Of a stretch of 64,000 nt of DNA, positions 48,221 through 56,725 are shown one piece after another; position 1 is the stretch's first letter; every line of letters begins with the position of its first letter. The notes below the pieces were generated by a model that was not told the origin of the DNA, ran no database searches, and saw nothing but the letters and a program-made list of their open reading frames with translations. Source of the DNA: Streptomyces sp. I05A-00742. Its GTDB lineage: Bacteria; Actinomycetota; Actinomycetes; Streptomycetales; Streptomycetaceae. Position numbers and translations under genes: made by a program. The stretch is taken from positions 64,581 through 128,580 of the forward strand of contig NZ_JABETO010000018.1 in the NCBI RefSeq assembly GCF_013055795.1, written 5' to 3'.

Positions 48221-49485
48221 ACCGGCAGGGAGGCGAGCGCGAGACGCAGCTCACGGACGGCGGGCCGCCGGCCGTACGGACGCAGCGCCCCGACGGCGCG
48301 ACGCAGTTCGCGGAGCGCCTGGCCGAAACGTGGCACCGCTGCCAGCCGCAGCACGGACAGTCCGGTCGCCGCCGCCTCGTCGGGCTCACCGGCCGCGGCC
48401 AGAGCGCCCGTCAGATGTGCGGTGAAGAAAGCCCGGTCCCGCGGGGCGAACTCGCCGGTGGCCACGTGCTCACGCAGCAGCACGACTGCTCTCTCCGGCC
48501 GTCCCGCCTCCCTGTGGCAGACGGCGCTCTGCGCCAGCAGCCGGTCGAGGTCGTACCCGCCGCACAGGGGGCCCGTGCAGGTCACGGTGCGGACCGGCGG
48601 CGCGGCGCCGAGCGCTTCGTGCGCCTGGTCGAGCAGCCGCGCGACGGCTTCCGGTTCCGCGCCTCCGAGCGCCATGGCCCGGGCCTCCTGCTGCAGCGCC
48701 TCGGCACGGGCGCGGAGCGGAAGCGACCAGGGCCCGTGCACGGCCGCGTGCGCGAGGTCGCGCATGCGGGCCGGGTCCGTGCGCCCGGTCGCCTGCGCCT
48801 TGCGGAGCAGCACGTACCCGTGCATCGCTCCGTCACCGCACAGATCGGCCCACTCGATCGCCCTGTCGTGCCAGTACAGGACGGTGCCCGCGGGTGCCCC
48901 GCTGTCGTGGTACAGCCAGGCCGTGAGCTCCGCTGCGCGGCTGCCCAGGGCCAGCAGTTCGCGGCGGACGTCGGTGCGAACGTCCCGGGCGGTGGCAGCG
49001 ACCACCTGCACCACATCCAGGGCACCCGGCAGAGCGTCCCCGGGCCCGCTCCGGCCATCCGTCCGAGCCGCCTCCTCAAGTGCCGCGCGCAGACGGGCGA
49101 TCAGCTCGCGGCCATCGTGGTGTCGTGCCTCGGTGAGGTCGAACTCCGAGCGGATCCGCTTTCCCCGTGCGGACGCCCGGACGCCGACGGCGGGACGAGC
49201 CTCGGGATTCCCCAGGGGGGTACGCCCTGTGGCACCCGGCCGGATGAAGCCCAGCCGGTCCAGCGGCAGGCCGAACATGCTCTCCAGCACACGCCGCGCG
49301 TCACGATTCGGCCACTCCGACCGGCCCGATTCCCAACGCCGCACCTGTCGGACCGAGATGGCCGCGTATTCTCCCAGCGCCAGTGCGTGACTTTCGTACG
49401 CATCGGCGAATTCCTGCTGTGTGTGCCATCCGTGCCGCACCCTGGCGGCCACGAAGAAGGTGTTCCGCGACGCTGCTCCCGACAT
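48217..49485 (-). CDS. XRE-type helix-turn-helix regulator with TPR-like C-terminus
   Basis: The protein has 422 residues. An N-terminal DNA-binding domain lies within about residues 10-65 (TQQEFADAYESHALALGEYA then ISVRQVRRWESG). The long C-terminal part is composed of Ala/Leu/Arg helix pairs consistent with TPR repeats (RMRDLAHAAVHGPWSLPLRA, AVCHREAGRPERAVVLLREH). The ATG at 49485 is the start. It is divergent from the DUF6415-like gene at 49644 and convergent by a 4-bp overlap with the hydrolase. Such regulators are numerous in Streptomyces and often control an adjacent small gene. Confidence 0.82.
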   Translation of the reverse strand: MSGAASRNTFFVAARVRHGWHTQQEFADAYESHALALGEYAAISVRQVRRWESGRSEWPNRDARRVLESMFGLPLDRLGFIRPGATGRTPLGNPEARPAVGVRASARGKRIRSEFDLTEARHHDGRELIARLRAALEEAARTDGRSGPGDALPGALDVVQVVAATARDVRTDVRRELLALGSRAAELTAWLYHDSGAPAGTVLYWHDRAIEWADLCGDGAMHGYVLLRKAQATGRTDPARMRDLAHAAVHGPWSLPLRARAEALQQEARAMALGGAEPEAVARLLDQAHEALGAAPPVRTVTCTGPLCGGYDLDRLLAQSAVCHREAGRPERAVVLLREHVATGEFAPRDRAFFTAHLTGALAAAGEPDEAAATGLSVLRLAAVPRFGQALRELRRAVGALRPYGRRPAVRELRLALASLPV

Positions 49486-49643
49486 GGCGCCAGACGCTAC
49501 CGGCCCGTCGGAAGACCGGAGTTCCGGCCGCCGAAGTGTCCGGTGATGCGGCCTCGTCCGTCTGCGCACCCGGGCGGTGCAATCGGGGTACCGGCGAACG
49601 CACCGTGCGCCGGACACCACTGCTCGGCCCTGAGGAGCACTCT
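49486..49643. promoter_or_regulatory. Divergent promoter region of the XRE regulator and the DUF6415-like gene
   Basis: 158 bp. Inverted elements cttcggcggccg...cggcc are visible near 49510-49535 (gttccggccgccgaagtg). No clear -10/-35 pair can be named; probable regulator target by position. Confidence 0.35.
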
Positions 49644-50027
49644 GTGCACGACACGACGCCCGGCCACCGGGCCACACGGTTCACCTCGATGCTGACCGGG
49701 GACTCCGCTCCACTCGACCTCGTGACCATCCGTGCCACCGTCCGACGGGCTCTCCAGGACCGGGGTCCCGTGCTGCCCCGGCCGGAGGAGGTGGCCGAGC
49801 TCACGGCGGCCCTGCGAGGCCACCTTCAGGTCATGCTGGAACAAGCGCTCGACTGCGTCGGCCGGCTCGATCGCCGCACCGGCCCCTGGCACCGCTGGCA
49901 GACCCTGATCGACCGGGTCCGGATGGACCTGGCCCGCGACGCGGGCCCGGGGCTGCGGTCGGCGACCTGCCACATGCAGGAACTCGGGCGAACGGCGCGG
50001 TACCTCGCCGACTGCCTGGACGAGTAG
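49644..50027 (+). CDS. DUF6415-like small protein
   Basis: The protein has 127 residues, soluble and helical, with LDLVTIRATVRRAL, LTAALRGHLQVMLEQALDCV and a C-terminal CHMQELGRTARYLADCLDE. Composition and length resemble the Streptomyces family often labelled DUF6415 and found near natural-product loci; the assignment is from memory of the pattern. The GTG at 49644 follows TGAGGAGC. It is divergent from the XRE regulator. Confidence 0.6.
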   Translation: MHDTTPGHRATRFTSMLTGDSAPLDLVTIRATVRRALQDRGPVLPRPEEVAELTAALRGHLQVMLEQALDCVGRLDRRTGPWHRWQTLIDRVRMDLARDAGPGLRSATCHMQELGRTARYLADCLDE

Positions 50028-50059
50028 TCCCTGCGGACGTCGGCCGACGGCGACGGACG

Positions 50060-50911
50060 TCAGCCGTTCTTGACCGTTATGGAACCGCTGGACGTGGTCA
50101 GGTCCAGGTGGTGGGGCGCGGACGAGGACTGGGGGACGGATATGTTCTTGCCGCCGCTGCCTGTGTGGACGGACACTCGGTACGGGCCGCCGGGGACGGT
50201 CACGGTGACGGAGCCGCTGGAGGCGTCGGCCCAGACGTCCTGGGGCGAGGTGGTGGCGAGGTCGATCCGGCCGCTCGACGACTCCGCGCGCACCGGGCCG
50301 CCCTTGAGGTCCTCTCCCGTGACGGAGCCGCTGGTGGCCTTGACGTCGACCGGGCCCGCGACGTCCCGCATCTCGATCCCGCCGCTCGTCACCCGGGCCT
50401 TCACCGGGCCGCCCTTGAGGCCCTGCCCGACGACGGACCCACTGGTGGCCTTGACGTCGACCGGGCCTGTGACGTCCCGCATCTCGACCCCGCCCGAGGT
50501 CGCCTTCACATGGACCGCGCCCACGTCCGTGAGGTTCAGGCGGCCGCTCGTGACCTCGCCGCTCACGGGCAGTCCGGCCGGCAGGTCGACCGTGTAGTTG
50601 ACCGAGCAGGAGTCGCCGCAGTCGCGGAGCACCAGGACGCCGTTCTCGACCCGGTGCGTCGGCCCGTCCGGGCGGTCGTCCCGGTACTTGATGGTGCGGT
50701 GCATGGCGACCTTGGCGGTGTCCTTGCGGCCGCGCAGGGTGATGCTGCCCGAGTCGCCCTCCAACCGCACGGAGGTGATCTTCTCGGAGACGGTGGCGTC
50801 GTCCTCGTATGTCTTGCTCGGTCCCAGGCCGTCGCACGCGCTGAGCGCCCCGACGGCGATTCCGGTCGTCAGAAGGGTGACACCGAACAGACGGAGGCGG
50901 GGGCGGCGCAT
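50060..50911 (-). CDS. DUF4097-type beta-helix lipoprotein
   Basis: The protein has 283 residues. A lipoprotein signal ends in the lipobox LSAC (Cys about 26). The mature part is a repetitive beta structure: near-identical units GPVDVKATSGSV and LKGGPVKARVTSGGIEMRDV alternate, typical of DUF4097 putative adhesins. The start may be GTG 50920, three codons earlier. DUF4097 proteins are often targets or partners of two-component stress systems. It lies at the distal end of the biosynthetic cluster but is probably unrelated to it. A palindromic site lies about 80 bp upstream. Confidence 0.8.
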   Translation of the reverse strand: MRRPRLRLFGVTLLTTGIAVGALSACDGLGPSKTYEDDATVSEKITSVRLEGDSGSITLRGRKDTAKVAMHRTIKYRDDRPDGPTHRVENGVLVLRDCGDSCSVNYTVDLPAGLPVSGEVTSGRLNLTDVGAVHVKATSGGVEMRDVTGPVDVKATSGSVVGQGLKGGPVKARVTSGGIEMRDVAGPVDVKATSGSVTGEDLKGGPVRAESSSGRIDLATTSPQDVWADASSGSVTVTVPGGPYRVSVHTGSGGKNISVPQSSSAPHHLDLTTSSGSITVKNG

Positions 50912-50989
50912 GGGCTTCACCGTTCTCGGGTGGGGCGGATCGTTGGAGGTACCCGACGAGGCTATGGGCCGTGACCGCCCTCCCGGTAT

Positions 50990-51002
50990 GGGGGTAACCC
51001 CC
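50990..51002. promoter_or_regulatory. 13-bp palindrome upstream of the DUF4097 gene
   Basis: The sequence gggggtaaccccc is symmetric around its central base and lies about 80 bp before the DUF4097 start, in a 167-bp gap that also holds ctcgggggtaccgcc. This is a likely operator by position (inference). Confidence 0.4.
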
Positions 51003-51078
51003 GGTTGAACCCGGAAGCCCGCACCACCCCTTCTCGGGGGTACCGCCCCGGCGCCACCCCACGTGCCCCCTACAGGGA

Positions 51079-52494
51079 TCAGCCGGCCGGCCGCTCCCCG
51101 TCCGGCCCCGCCAGGGCCCGGTCCACCAGCGCACCCGCGCTCCCCGTGTACCGTGCCGGGTCGCAGAGTTCGGCACACTCCGCCGGCGACAGCACCCCGG
51201 TCAGCCGGGGGTCGTCCGCCAGCACCTCGCTCAGCGGGCGGCCGGTGCGGGCCGCCTCGCCGGTCAGCTCGGTCATGAGCCGCTTGGCGGCGACCTTGCC
51301 CAGGCGAGGGGCGAGGACGGCGGAGACCCGTTCGGAGACCATCTGCCCGCCCGTCAGCCGCAGGTTGGCGAGCATCCGGTCGGGGCGGACCTCCAGGCCC
51401 TCGGCGAGTTCGACGGCGGTGTGGGCGGCGCCGCCGGCCAGGCGCAGGCACTCGCGCAGGGGCAGCCACTCGGCGTGCCAGGTGCCGGCCGAGCGCTCGT
51501 CCTCGGCGAGGAGCTGCTGGGTGAGGACGGTGGCGAGGGCCGGGACCTGGAGGGCGGCGGTGCGGATCATCGTGGCGAGGACCGGGTTGCGCTTGTGCGG
51601 CATCGCCGAGGAGGAGCCGCGCCCGGCCACGGCCGGCTCGGCGACCTCGCCAACCTCCGTCCTGGTCAGGTTCTGGACGTCGACGGCGAACTTGCCGAGC
51701 GCCCCGGCGGTGAGCCCCAGGACCGCGCCGAGGTCGGCCATCGGCGTGCGCAGCGCGTGCCACGGCAGGGCGGGACGGCCGAGGCCGGTCTCCTCGGCGA
51801 AGAGCGCGCCGAGGCGCTCGGCGTACGAGTCCGGGTCCTTCTCCCCCGCCAGGCGCGCGTATTCGAGGTAACCCGCCAGCGTCCCCGCGGCCCCGCCGAG
51901 CGCGACCGGCAGACCGCCGTCCAGCAGCCGGGCGATCCGGGCCGCGGCGTCCAGGACGAGCTGCCGCCAGCCGGCGGCGCGGAGGCCGAAGGTGGTGGGG
52001 ACGGCCTGGAGGGCGAGGGTACGGGCGGCGGCCGGGGTGTCGCGGTGCTCGGCCGCGAGCCGGGCGAGGGCCCCGGCCGTGCGCAGCAGGTCGCCGTGGA
52101 TCGTCCGCAGGGCCCGCGCGGCGACCAGCAGGGCGCCGGTGTCGAAGACGTCCTGGCTGGTGGAGCCCCGGTGGACGTACTCGGCCGCCGCCGCGTCCCG
52201 TTCGGCGACCACCGCCGTGAAGGCGGCGACCAGGCCCACGACGGGGTTGGCGGTCTCGCGGGAGGCCAGCGCGAGCGCCCGGACGTCCAGCCGTCCGGCG
52301 TCGGCCGCCTCGGTGATGACCCGGGCCGCCTCTTCCGGCACGGTCCCGAGGCGCGCCTGGGCCCGGGCCAGCGCCGCCTCGGCGTCGAGCATGGCCTGCA
52401 CCCAGGCGACGTCGCCGGTGGCCTCCTCGACGGGGGTGCCGGCCCGGACGGGCGAGAGCAGGCCGGTGTCCCGGAGGGGGTCGTGGGGGGTCAT
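51079..52494 (-). CDS. Fumarase/aspartase-superfamily lyase, PcaB/CreD-like (candidate nitrosuccinate lyase)
   Basis: The protein has 471 residues. The superfamily signature GSSSAMPHKRNP, the HRGSTSQDVFDTGA helix and the C-terminal VSERVSAVLAPRLG region place it with 3-carboxy-cis,cis-muconate cycloisomerase. CreD, the nitrosuccinate lyase that releases nitrite from nitrosuccinate, belongs to the same family. No other beta-ketoadipate (pca) gene is nearby. Its immediate upstream neighbour, 106 bp away, is a CreE-like flavoprotein, so nitrosuccinate lyase is the better reading (inference). The ATG at 52494 has AAGGAG at 5 bp spacing. Confidence 0.72.
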   Translation of the reverse strand: MTPHDPLRDTGLLSPVRAGTPVEEATGDVAWVQAMLDAEAALARAQARLGTVPEEAARVITEAADAGRLDVRALALASRETANPVVGLVAAFTAVVAERDAAAAEYVHRGSTSQDVFDTGALLVAARALRTIHGDLLRTAGALARLAAEHRDTPAAARTLALQAVPTTFGLRAAGWRQLVLDAAARIARLLDGGLPVALGGAAGTLAGYLEYARLAGEKDPDSYAERLGALFAEETGLGRPALPWHALRTPMADLGAVLGLTAGALGKFAVDVQNLTRTEVGEVAEPAVAGRGSSSAMPHKRNPVLATMIRTAALQVPALATVLTQQLLAEDERSAGTWHAEWLPLRECLRLAGGAAHTAVELAEGLEVRPDRMLANLRLTGGQMVSERVSAVLAPRLGKVAAKRLMTELTGEAARTGRPLSEVLADDPRLTGVLSPAECAELCDPARYTGSAGALVDRALAGPDGERPAG

Positions 52495-52512
52495 CACATC
52501 TCCTTGCGTGAG

Positions 52513-52541
52513 GGGCCCGGCCGGAGCGCACGGCCGGGCCC
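52513..52541. other. Intercistronic hairpin between the flavoprotein and lyase genes
   Basis: An 11-bp perfect stem (gggcccggccg / cggccgggccc) with a 7-nt loop. A second small inverted repeat (ttgacggccggtcaa) lies at 52566-52580. They may be a partial terminator or an mRNA-stabilising structure. Confidence 0.6.
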
Positions 52542-52600
52542 GAACGAACGTCAGAACCAGTCCTGTTGACGGCCGGTCAACCCAACCTGACCAGCATCCC

Positions 52601-54610
52601 TTAGACCAGCACCCCCACCACCCCCGACGGACCCTGACCCGTCCCCGACTCCGACCCCACCGGAGCCGGCCCCAGCGCGAGCGCCGAGCGCGCGATGGCG
52701 TCGGAGTCGGCGAGCGTCACCGAGTCCACGCCCGGGCGGGTGCCGGCGGCGGTGACCCAGTGGACGCCCTCGGTGGGCACGCCGTAGGCGAAGCGACGCG
52801 GGTGGGCGGTGCCGTCGGCGGCGACCAGGCGGTAGGGGCGTTCGGTGACGGCGAGGCCGCCGGTCTCGTGGTCCGGCCCGTCGGCCGACGGGACACGGTG
52901 GGGCGCGCACTGGCCGGTGTCGAGGAGGTGCCTCAGCAGCGGGTCCTCGGTGCGGCGCAGGTCGGGCTCGGGCAGCCGGGCCTCGATCAGCACCCGGGCG
53001 CGCAGCGGCGGGCCGGGCACCTGCGGCGAGGAGGCCGTGAACTCCCCGGCGTCCGGGTCGATGCGCACTTCGGTGCCGGGGCCGGTCACCTCCAGCAGGC
53101 CGGCCTCGACGAGGGCGGCCATCTCCTCGATGCGGGAGGCGGGCGGGCCGATGGAGAGGAAGGCGTTGAGGGGGGTGTACCAGCGCTCCAGCTCGTCGCG
53201 GTGGGAGGCGCCGTCCAGTCCCGCGTGGTCGACGGCGAGGCGGATCTCGTTGCGGAGGTCGCGCAGCACGTCCAGCGCGGCCTTGAGCGGCCCGTCGACG
53301 TTGCCCTCGCGGGCCGCGCGGACGTCCGCGCCGAGCCGGTCGAGCAGCCAGCGGCGGAACTCGTCGCGGTCGGCGAAGTCGCGGCCCTTGAGGGGCGCGG
53401 CGATCCGCTCCCAGTCCCAGCGCCGGCGCGGGGGGACGGCGTAGGTGTCGAGGAGCTGTTCGCGCTCGCCGGAGGCCGACGCGGTCAGGTACCGCTCGGT
53501 GAACGCGGCGCGCTCGGTGTCCCGGCCGAGGGTGGTCAGCAAGGTGCCGTAGTAGACGCTCTCCACCTCGGCGGCGATCAGCGGCCACAGGTCGGCGGTG
53601 AAGCGGACCGGCTCACCGGTGCGGGCGCGGGCGCGCAGCGCGTCGATGCGCTCCGGCGTGAGCAGCCGGGGCAGGTAACGGCCCGAGGCGCCCTTCTGGT
53701 TCTCCCCGCGCGCGTGGTACGGGATGCCGCGCCGCGAGAACGCGTACAGGCGCGGCTCGCGCCCGGAGGGCCGGTACGTGAGACGCCCTTCGGCGTCGCG
53801 GACGAAGGAGCCGCCGCGTCCGGTGGTGAACAGGGCCATGTAGTCGAAGAAGTTGAGGCCCAGGCCGCGCAGCAGCACGGCCGAATCGGGGGCGACGGTG
53901 TCCAGGCCGGCGTCGGCGGGGTTGCCCGGGGTGAGGTACGTCAGTCCGTGCAGCCGGGCGAGGCTCGCGGTGCGGGCCTCGGGGACGGTGAGCCGGGCGG
54001 GGACGTGGCCCTGGGCCAGGACGACCGCGTCGAGGCCGTCGAGCCGGGTGCCGTCGGCGAGCAGCACGCTCTGCGGGCCGCCAGGGGTGCCGGTCGTGTC
54101 GGTGAGCGCGACGGCGCGCGAGCGGTGCACCCGCACGGTGAGGTGGGCGGGGGCGCCGGAGAGGACGCGCCGGAAGCAGTCGTGCAGGTAGCGGCCGTAG
54201 AAGGCACGGGTGGGGTACGTGTCGGGGCCGAGGGCACGCGCCTCGTGGAGCACCCACGCGTCCTCGGGGGCGCTCTTGTCCAAAGCCCCCGCCGCCACGA
54301 CGCCCAGGGCCCACTCGTGGAGGGTCGGCCCCGGTTCGACGGGGCCGTCGATCCGCGAACTGTCGTCGGTGAACAGGGTGATCTGCGAGGCGACGGTGTT
54401 CATCAGCAGGTGCCGGGACTGGTCCGGGCGCCAGACGGCGCCGGCGCCGGGCAGCGCCGGGTCGGCCAGGTGGACGGTCACCGCGCGGTGCGAGGGGGCG
54501 GCCCGCTCGTTGGCGCAGAGCCGCTCCAGCACGGACAGGCCGCGTGGTCCCGCGCCCACCACGCATATCTCGAAGGTGTCGGTCTGCGCACGAGGCGCTC
54601 GGGCTGCCAC
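52601..54610 (-). CDS. FAD/NAD(P)-binding monooxygenase, CreE-like (candidate aspartate-to-nitrosuccinate oxygenase)
   Basis: The protein has 669 residues. A dinucleotide motif VVGAGPRGLSVLERL begins at about residue 17. It is followed by PGAGAVWRPDQSRHLLMNTV and SQITLFTDD, then LRGLGLNFFDYMALFTTGRG and GIPYHARGENQKG. This long FAD/NAD(P)-binding architecture (NAD_binding_9 type) is that of CreE and FzmM, which oxidise L-aspartate to nitrosuccinate in nitrous acid-dependent pathways. The match is to remembered family features, not an alignment. GTG 54610 has GGAG upstream; an earlier open frame runs through noncoding repeats and is rejected. The stop is TAA at 52601. Confidence 0.72.
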   Translation of the reverse strand: MAARAPRAQTDTFEICVVGAGPRGLSVLERLCANERAAPSHRAVTVHLADPALPGAGAVWRPDQSRHLLMNTVASQITLFTDDSSRIDGPVEPGPTLHEWALGVVAAGALDKSAPEDAWVLHEARALGPDTYPTRAFYGRYLHDCFRRVLSGAPAHLTVRVHRSRAVALTDTTGTPGGPQSVLLADGTRLDGLDAVVLAQGHVPARLTVPEARTASLARLHGLTYLTPGNPADAGLDTVAPDSAVLLRGLGLNFFDYMALFTTGRGGSFVRDAEGRLTYRPSGREPRLYAFSRRGIPYHARGENQKGASGRYLPRLLTPERIDALRARARTGEPVRFTADLWPLIAAEVESVYYGTLLTTLGRDTERAAFTERYLTASASGEREQLLDTYAVPPRRRWDWERIAAPLKGRDFADRDEFRRWLLDRLGADVRAAREGNVDGPLKAALDVLRDLRNEIRLAVDHAGLDGASHRDELERWYTPLNAFLSIGPPASRIEEMAALVEAGLLEVTGPGTEVRIDPDAGEFTASSPQVPGPPLRARVLIEARLPEPDLRRTEDPLLRHLLDTGQCAPHRVPSADGPDHETGGLAVTERPYRLVAADGTAHPRRFAYGVPTEGVHWVTAAGTRPGVDSVTLADSDAIARSALALGPAPVGSESGTGQGPSGVVGVLV

Positions 54611-54685
54611 GAAACGCGCTCCATTCGGGTACGCCCGGCGGGTCCGTCGGACCCGCCGGGCAGGGACTGTCGGTGGGGGCAATGC

Positions 54686-54944
54686 GGGCGGCCGAGGGTG
54701 TCCCCCGGCCCTGTTCCGGACGGCCGAAGGGTCATCCCTGGCGCCCCGGTCCGGACGGCCGAAGGGTGTCCCCCGGCCCCGGTCCGGACGGCGGAAGGGT
54801 GTCCCCCGCCCCGGCCGGGACGGCCGGAGGGTCATCCCCGGCGCCCCGGTCCGGACGGCCGGAAGTGACCCCGGCCGCCCACCCGGACGGCCGGGTTCGT
54901 CCCCGGCCCGGGTTCAGACGGCCGGGATCGCCCCCGGCCCCGGT
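54686..54944. repeat. Intergenic minisatellite between the MFS and flavoprotein genes
   Basis: About seven or eight imperfect units of 30-36 bp (core ggacggccgaagggtgtccc or ggacggccggagggtcatcc) fill most of the 334-bp space. They begin near 54686 and end at the MFS stop codon. Unit length is not a constant multiple of three and the units stay outside both genes. The remaining 54611-54685 is plain sequence holding the flavoprotein ribosome site. Confidence 0.8.
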
Positions 54945-56624
54945 TCAAACAGCCGGGCTGTCCTCGGCCTCCGTGGCCTTCGTCGGCCGTCCGGCGTCGG
55001 CCGGGCCGCCGCCGCTCTCCGTGCCGCCGCGCAGCCACAACAGCGCGAGGACGGCGGAGAGCAGGCCGATTCCGGCGGTCAGCCACATGGTGTTCTGGAG
55101 GGCGGACAGGAACGCGTCGGACGCCTGGTCGAGGATGGACCGGGCCGACCGGACGGCGGGCAGCAGCTCCTTGAGCTCCGCCTGCGACGCCGCGTCCCTG
55201 GCGCCCTGGAGCTCGCCCGCCCGCTGGGTCACCTCCTGCAGCGCCCCGGCCGTGCTGCCGAGGGAGTCGCCGGCCTGGTCGCGCAGGGAGGCGGGCAGCG
55301 GGTCGGTGGCATCGCCCAGCTTGTTGCGGTACACCGCGCCGAGGACCGCGCCGAGCACGGCGATGCCCAGCGCGCTGCCGACGTGCCGCGCGGTGTTGGC
55401 GAGGGCGCTGCCGGCGCCCGCCTTCTCCTCGGGGACCATGGCGACGGTCGCGGCCATCGCCGCGGAGAACGCGAGGCCGAAGCCGAGACCGCCGACGAAC
55501 TGGGCCGCGCCGAACCGCCAGATGGGCGTCGACGCGCCGAGCAGGCCGATGAGCCCCAGCCCGGCGGACATCAGCACCGCGCCCGCCGAGATGGCGGAGG
55601 CGGCGCCGATCCGTTTGACGAGGCCGTCGCTGACCCCGGCACTGATCATCGAGCCGACGGCGAGCGGCAGCATCAGCAGACCGGAGTCCAACGGGCTGTA
55701 GCCGCGCAGGATCTGGAGGTAGAAGACGACGACGAAGCTGGCGCCCATCGCGGTGAAGAAGATCACCGCGAGCGCTCCGGAACCGGCCGCGAACCGCCGG
55801 TTGCGCAGCAGGCCGAGGTCCACCGCCGGGGTGACGGCCCGCCCTTCGACCTTGGCCAGGACGACGTAGAGGACGACGCTGGCGACCAGCGGCACCCAGA
55901 CGACCGGCTCGGCGAGGGTGGAGCGTTCGCCGCCCTCGATGATGCCGAAGACCAGGGCTCCGGTGGCCGCGGTGGAGAGCAGGACGCCGGGGATGTCGAT
56001 CCGGGCCGTGCGGGCGCCGCGGTTCTCCGGCACGCAGAAGACGATCAGGCCGATCGCCACCAGCACGAACGGCACGTTGACCAGCAGGGCGGAGCCCCAC
56101 CAGAAGTGTTCGAGCAGCGCGCCGCCGATGATCGGTCCGGCCGCGATGCCGACGCCGGCCGCCGCCGACCAGAGGCCGATCGCCTTGGCCCGCTCGTGCT
56201 TCGGTACGGCGGTGGTGATCACGGCCATGGTGCAGCCGGGCACCACCGCGGCGCCCACGCCCATCGCGGCGCGCCAGCCGATGAGTTGACCCGCGCTCCC
56301 GGACCACGCGCCGGCGGCGGAGACCAGGGCGAAGAACACCAGCCCCGCGACCAGCACCTTGCGCCGCCCGTAGCGGTCGCCGAGCAGTCCGGCGGTGAGC
56401 AGCAGCGCGGCGAAGGTGAGCGTATAGGCGTCCATCGACCACTGGAGCGAGGCGTTGGACGCGTCCAGGTCCTTCTGGATGGACGCCAGCGCCACGGTCA
56501 GGACGGTGTTGTCCATGACGGCGATGAACATGCACAGCGACATCGCGCCGACGATCAGCCATCTGCGGGGGTGGCCGGCCTCCGGGGATCCGGACGGCGT
56601 ACCGCTCTCGGTCTCGGTTGTCAT
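54945..56624 (-). CDS. MFS exporter, DHA2 (14-helix) drug-transporter type
   Basis: The protein has 559 residues and 14 predicted helices. Motif A is LLGDRYGRRKVLVAGL and motif C is GVGIAAGPIIGGALL. A soluble loop at about residues 415-490 (TDPLPASLRDQAGDSLGSTA) lies before the last helix. The ATG at 56624 has GAGAGGAA upstream. Its place inside the cluster suggests export of the product or self-resistance. Confidence 0.93.
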   Translation of the reverse strand: MTTETESGTPSGSPEAGHPRRWLIVGAMSLCMFIAVMDNTVLTVALASIQKDLDASNASLQWSMDAYTLTFAALLLTAGLLGDRYGRRKVLVAGLVFFALVSAAGAWSGSAGQLIGWRAAMGVGAAVVPGCTMAVITTAVPKHERAKAIGLWSAAAGVGIAAGPIIGGALLEHFWWGSALLVNVPFVLVAIGLIVFCVPENRGARTARIDIPGVLLSTAATGALVFGIIEGGERSTLAEPVVWVPLVASVVLYVVLAKVEGRAVTPAVDLGLLRNRRFAAGSGALAVIFFTAMGASFVVVFYLQILRGYSPLDSGLLMLPLAVGSMISAGVSDGLVKRIGAASAISAGAVLMSAGLGLIGLLGASTPIWRFGAAQFVGGLGFGLAFSAAMAATVAMVPEEKAGAGSALANTARHVGSALGIAVLGAVLGAVYRNKLGDATDPLPASLRDQAGDSLGSTAGALQEVTQRAGELQGARDAASQAELKELLPAVRSARSILDQASDAFLSALQNTMWLTAGIGLLSAVLALLWLRGGTESGGGPADAGRPTKATEAEDSPAV

Positions 56625-56658
56625 CTTTCCTCTCAGCTGGTCGGCCGGCCGGACGGCA

Positions 56659-56698
56659 CGGTGCGCGGGAGCCGCCCGGAGGAGTCCCCCGCGCACCG
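56659..56698. other. Intercistronic hairpin before the MFS gene
   Basis: The stem cggtgcgcggg / cccgcgcaccg (11 bp, 18-nt loop) lies between the ligase stop and the MFS start. It resembles the hairpin at 52513 in placement. Confidence 0.55.
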
Positions 56699-56725
56699 CG
56701 CCCTCGCGGCCGGTTGACGTGGCCG

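Noticed and set aside
51079..52494. Assignment of the lyase as pcaB of the beta-ketoadipate pathway
   Set aside because: No pcaGH, pcaC, pcaD or pcaIJ genes are near, and a CreE-like flavoprotein is adjacent. I keep PcaB only as an alternative.
52601..54835. A longer 744-residue form of the CreE-like protein
   Set aside because: The extra N-terminal part is a translation of the intergenic minisatellite (GRPDRG-type units). The GTG at 54610 just before the FAD motif has its own ribosome site.
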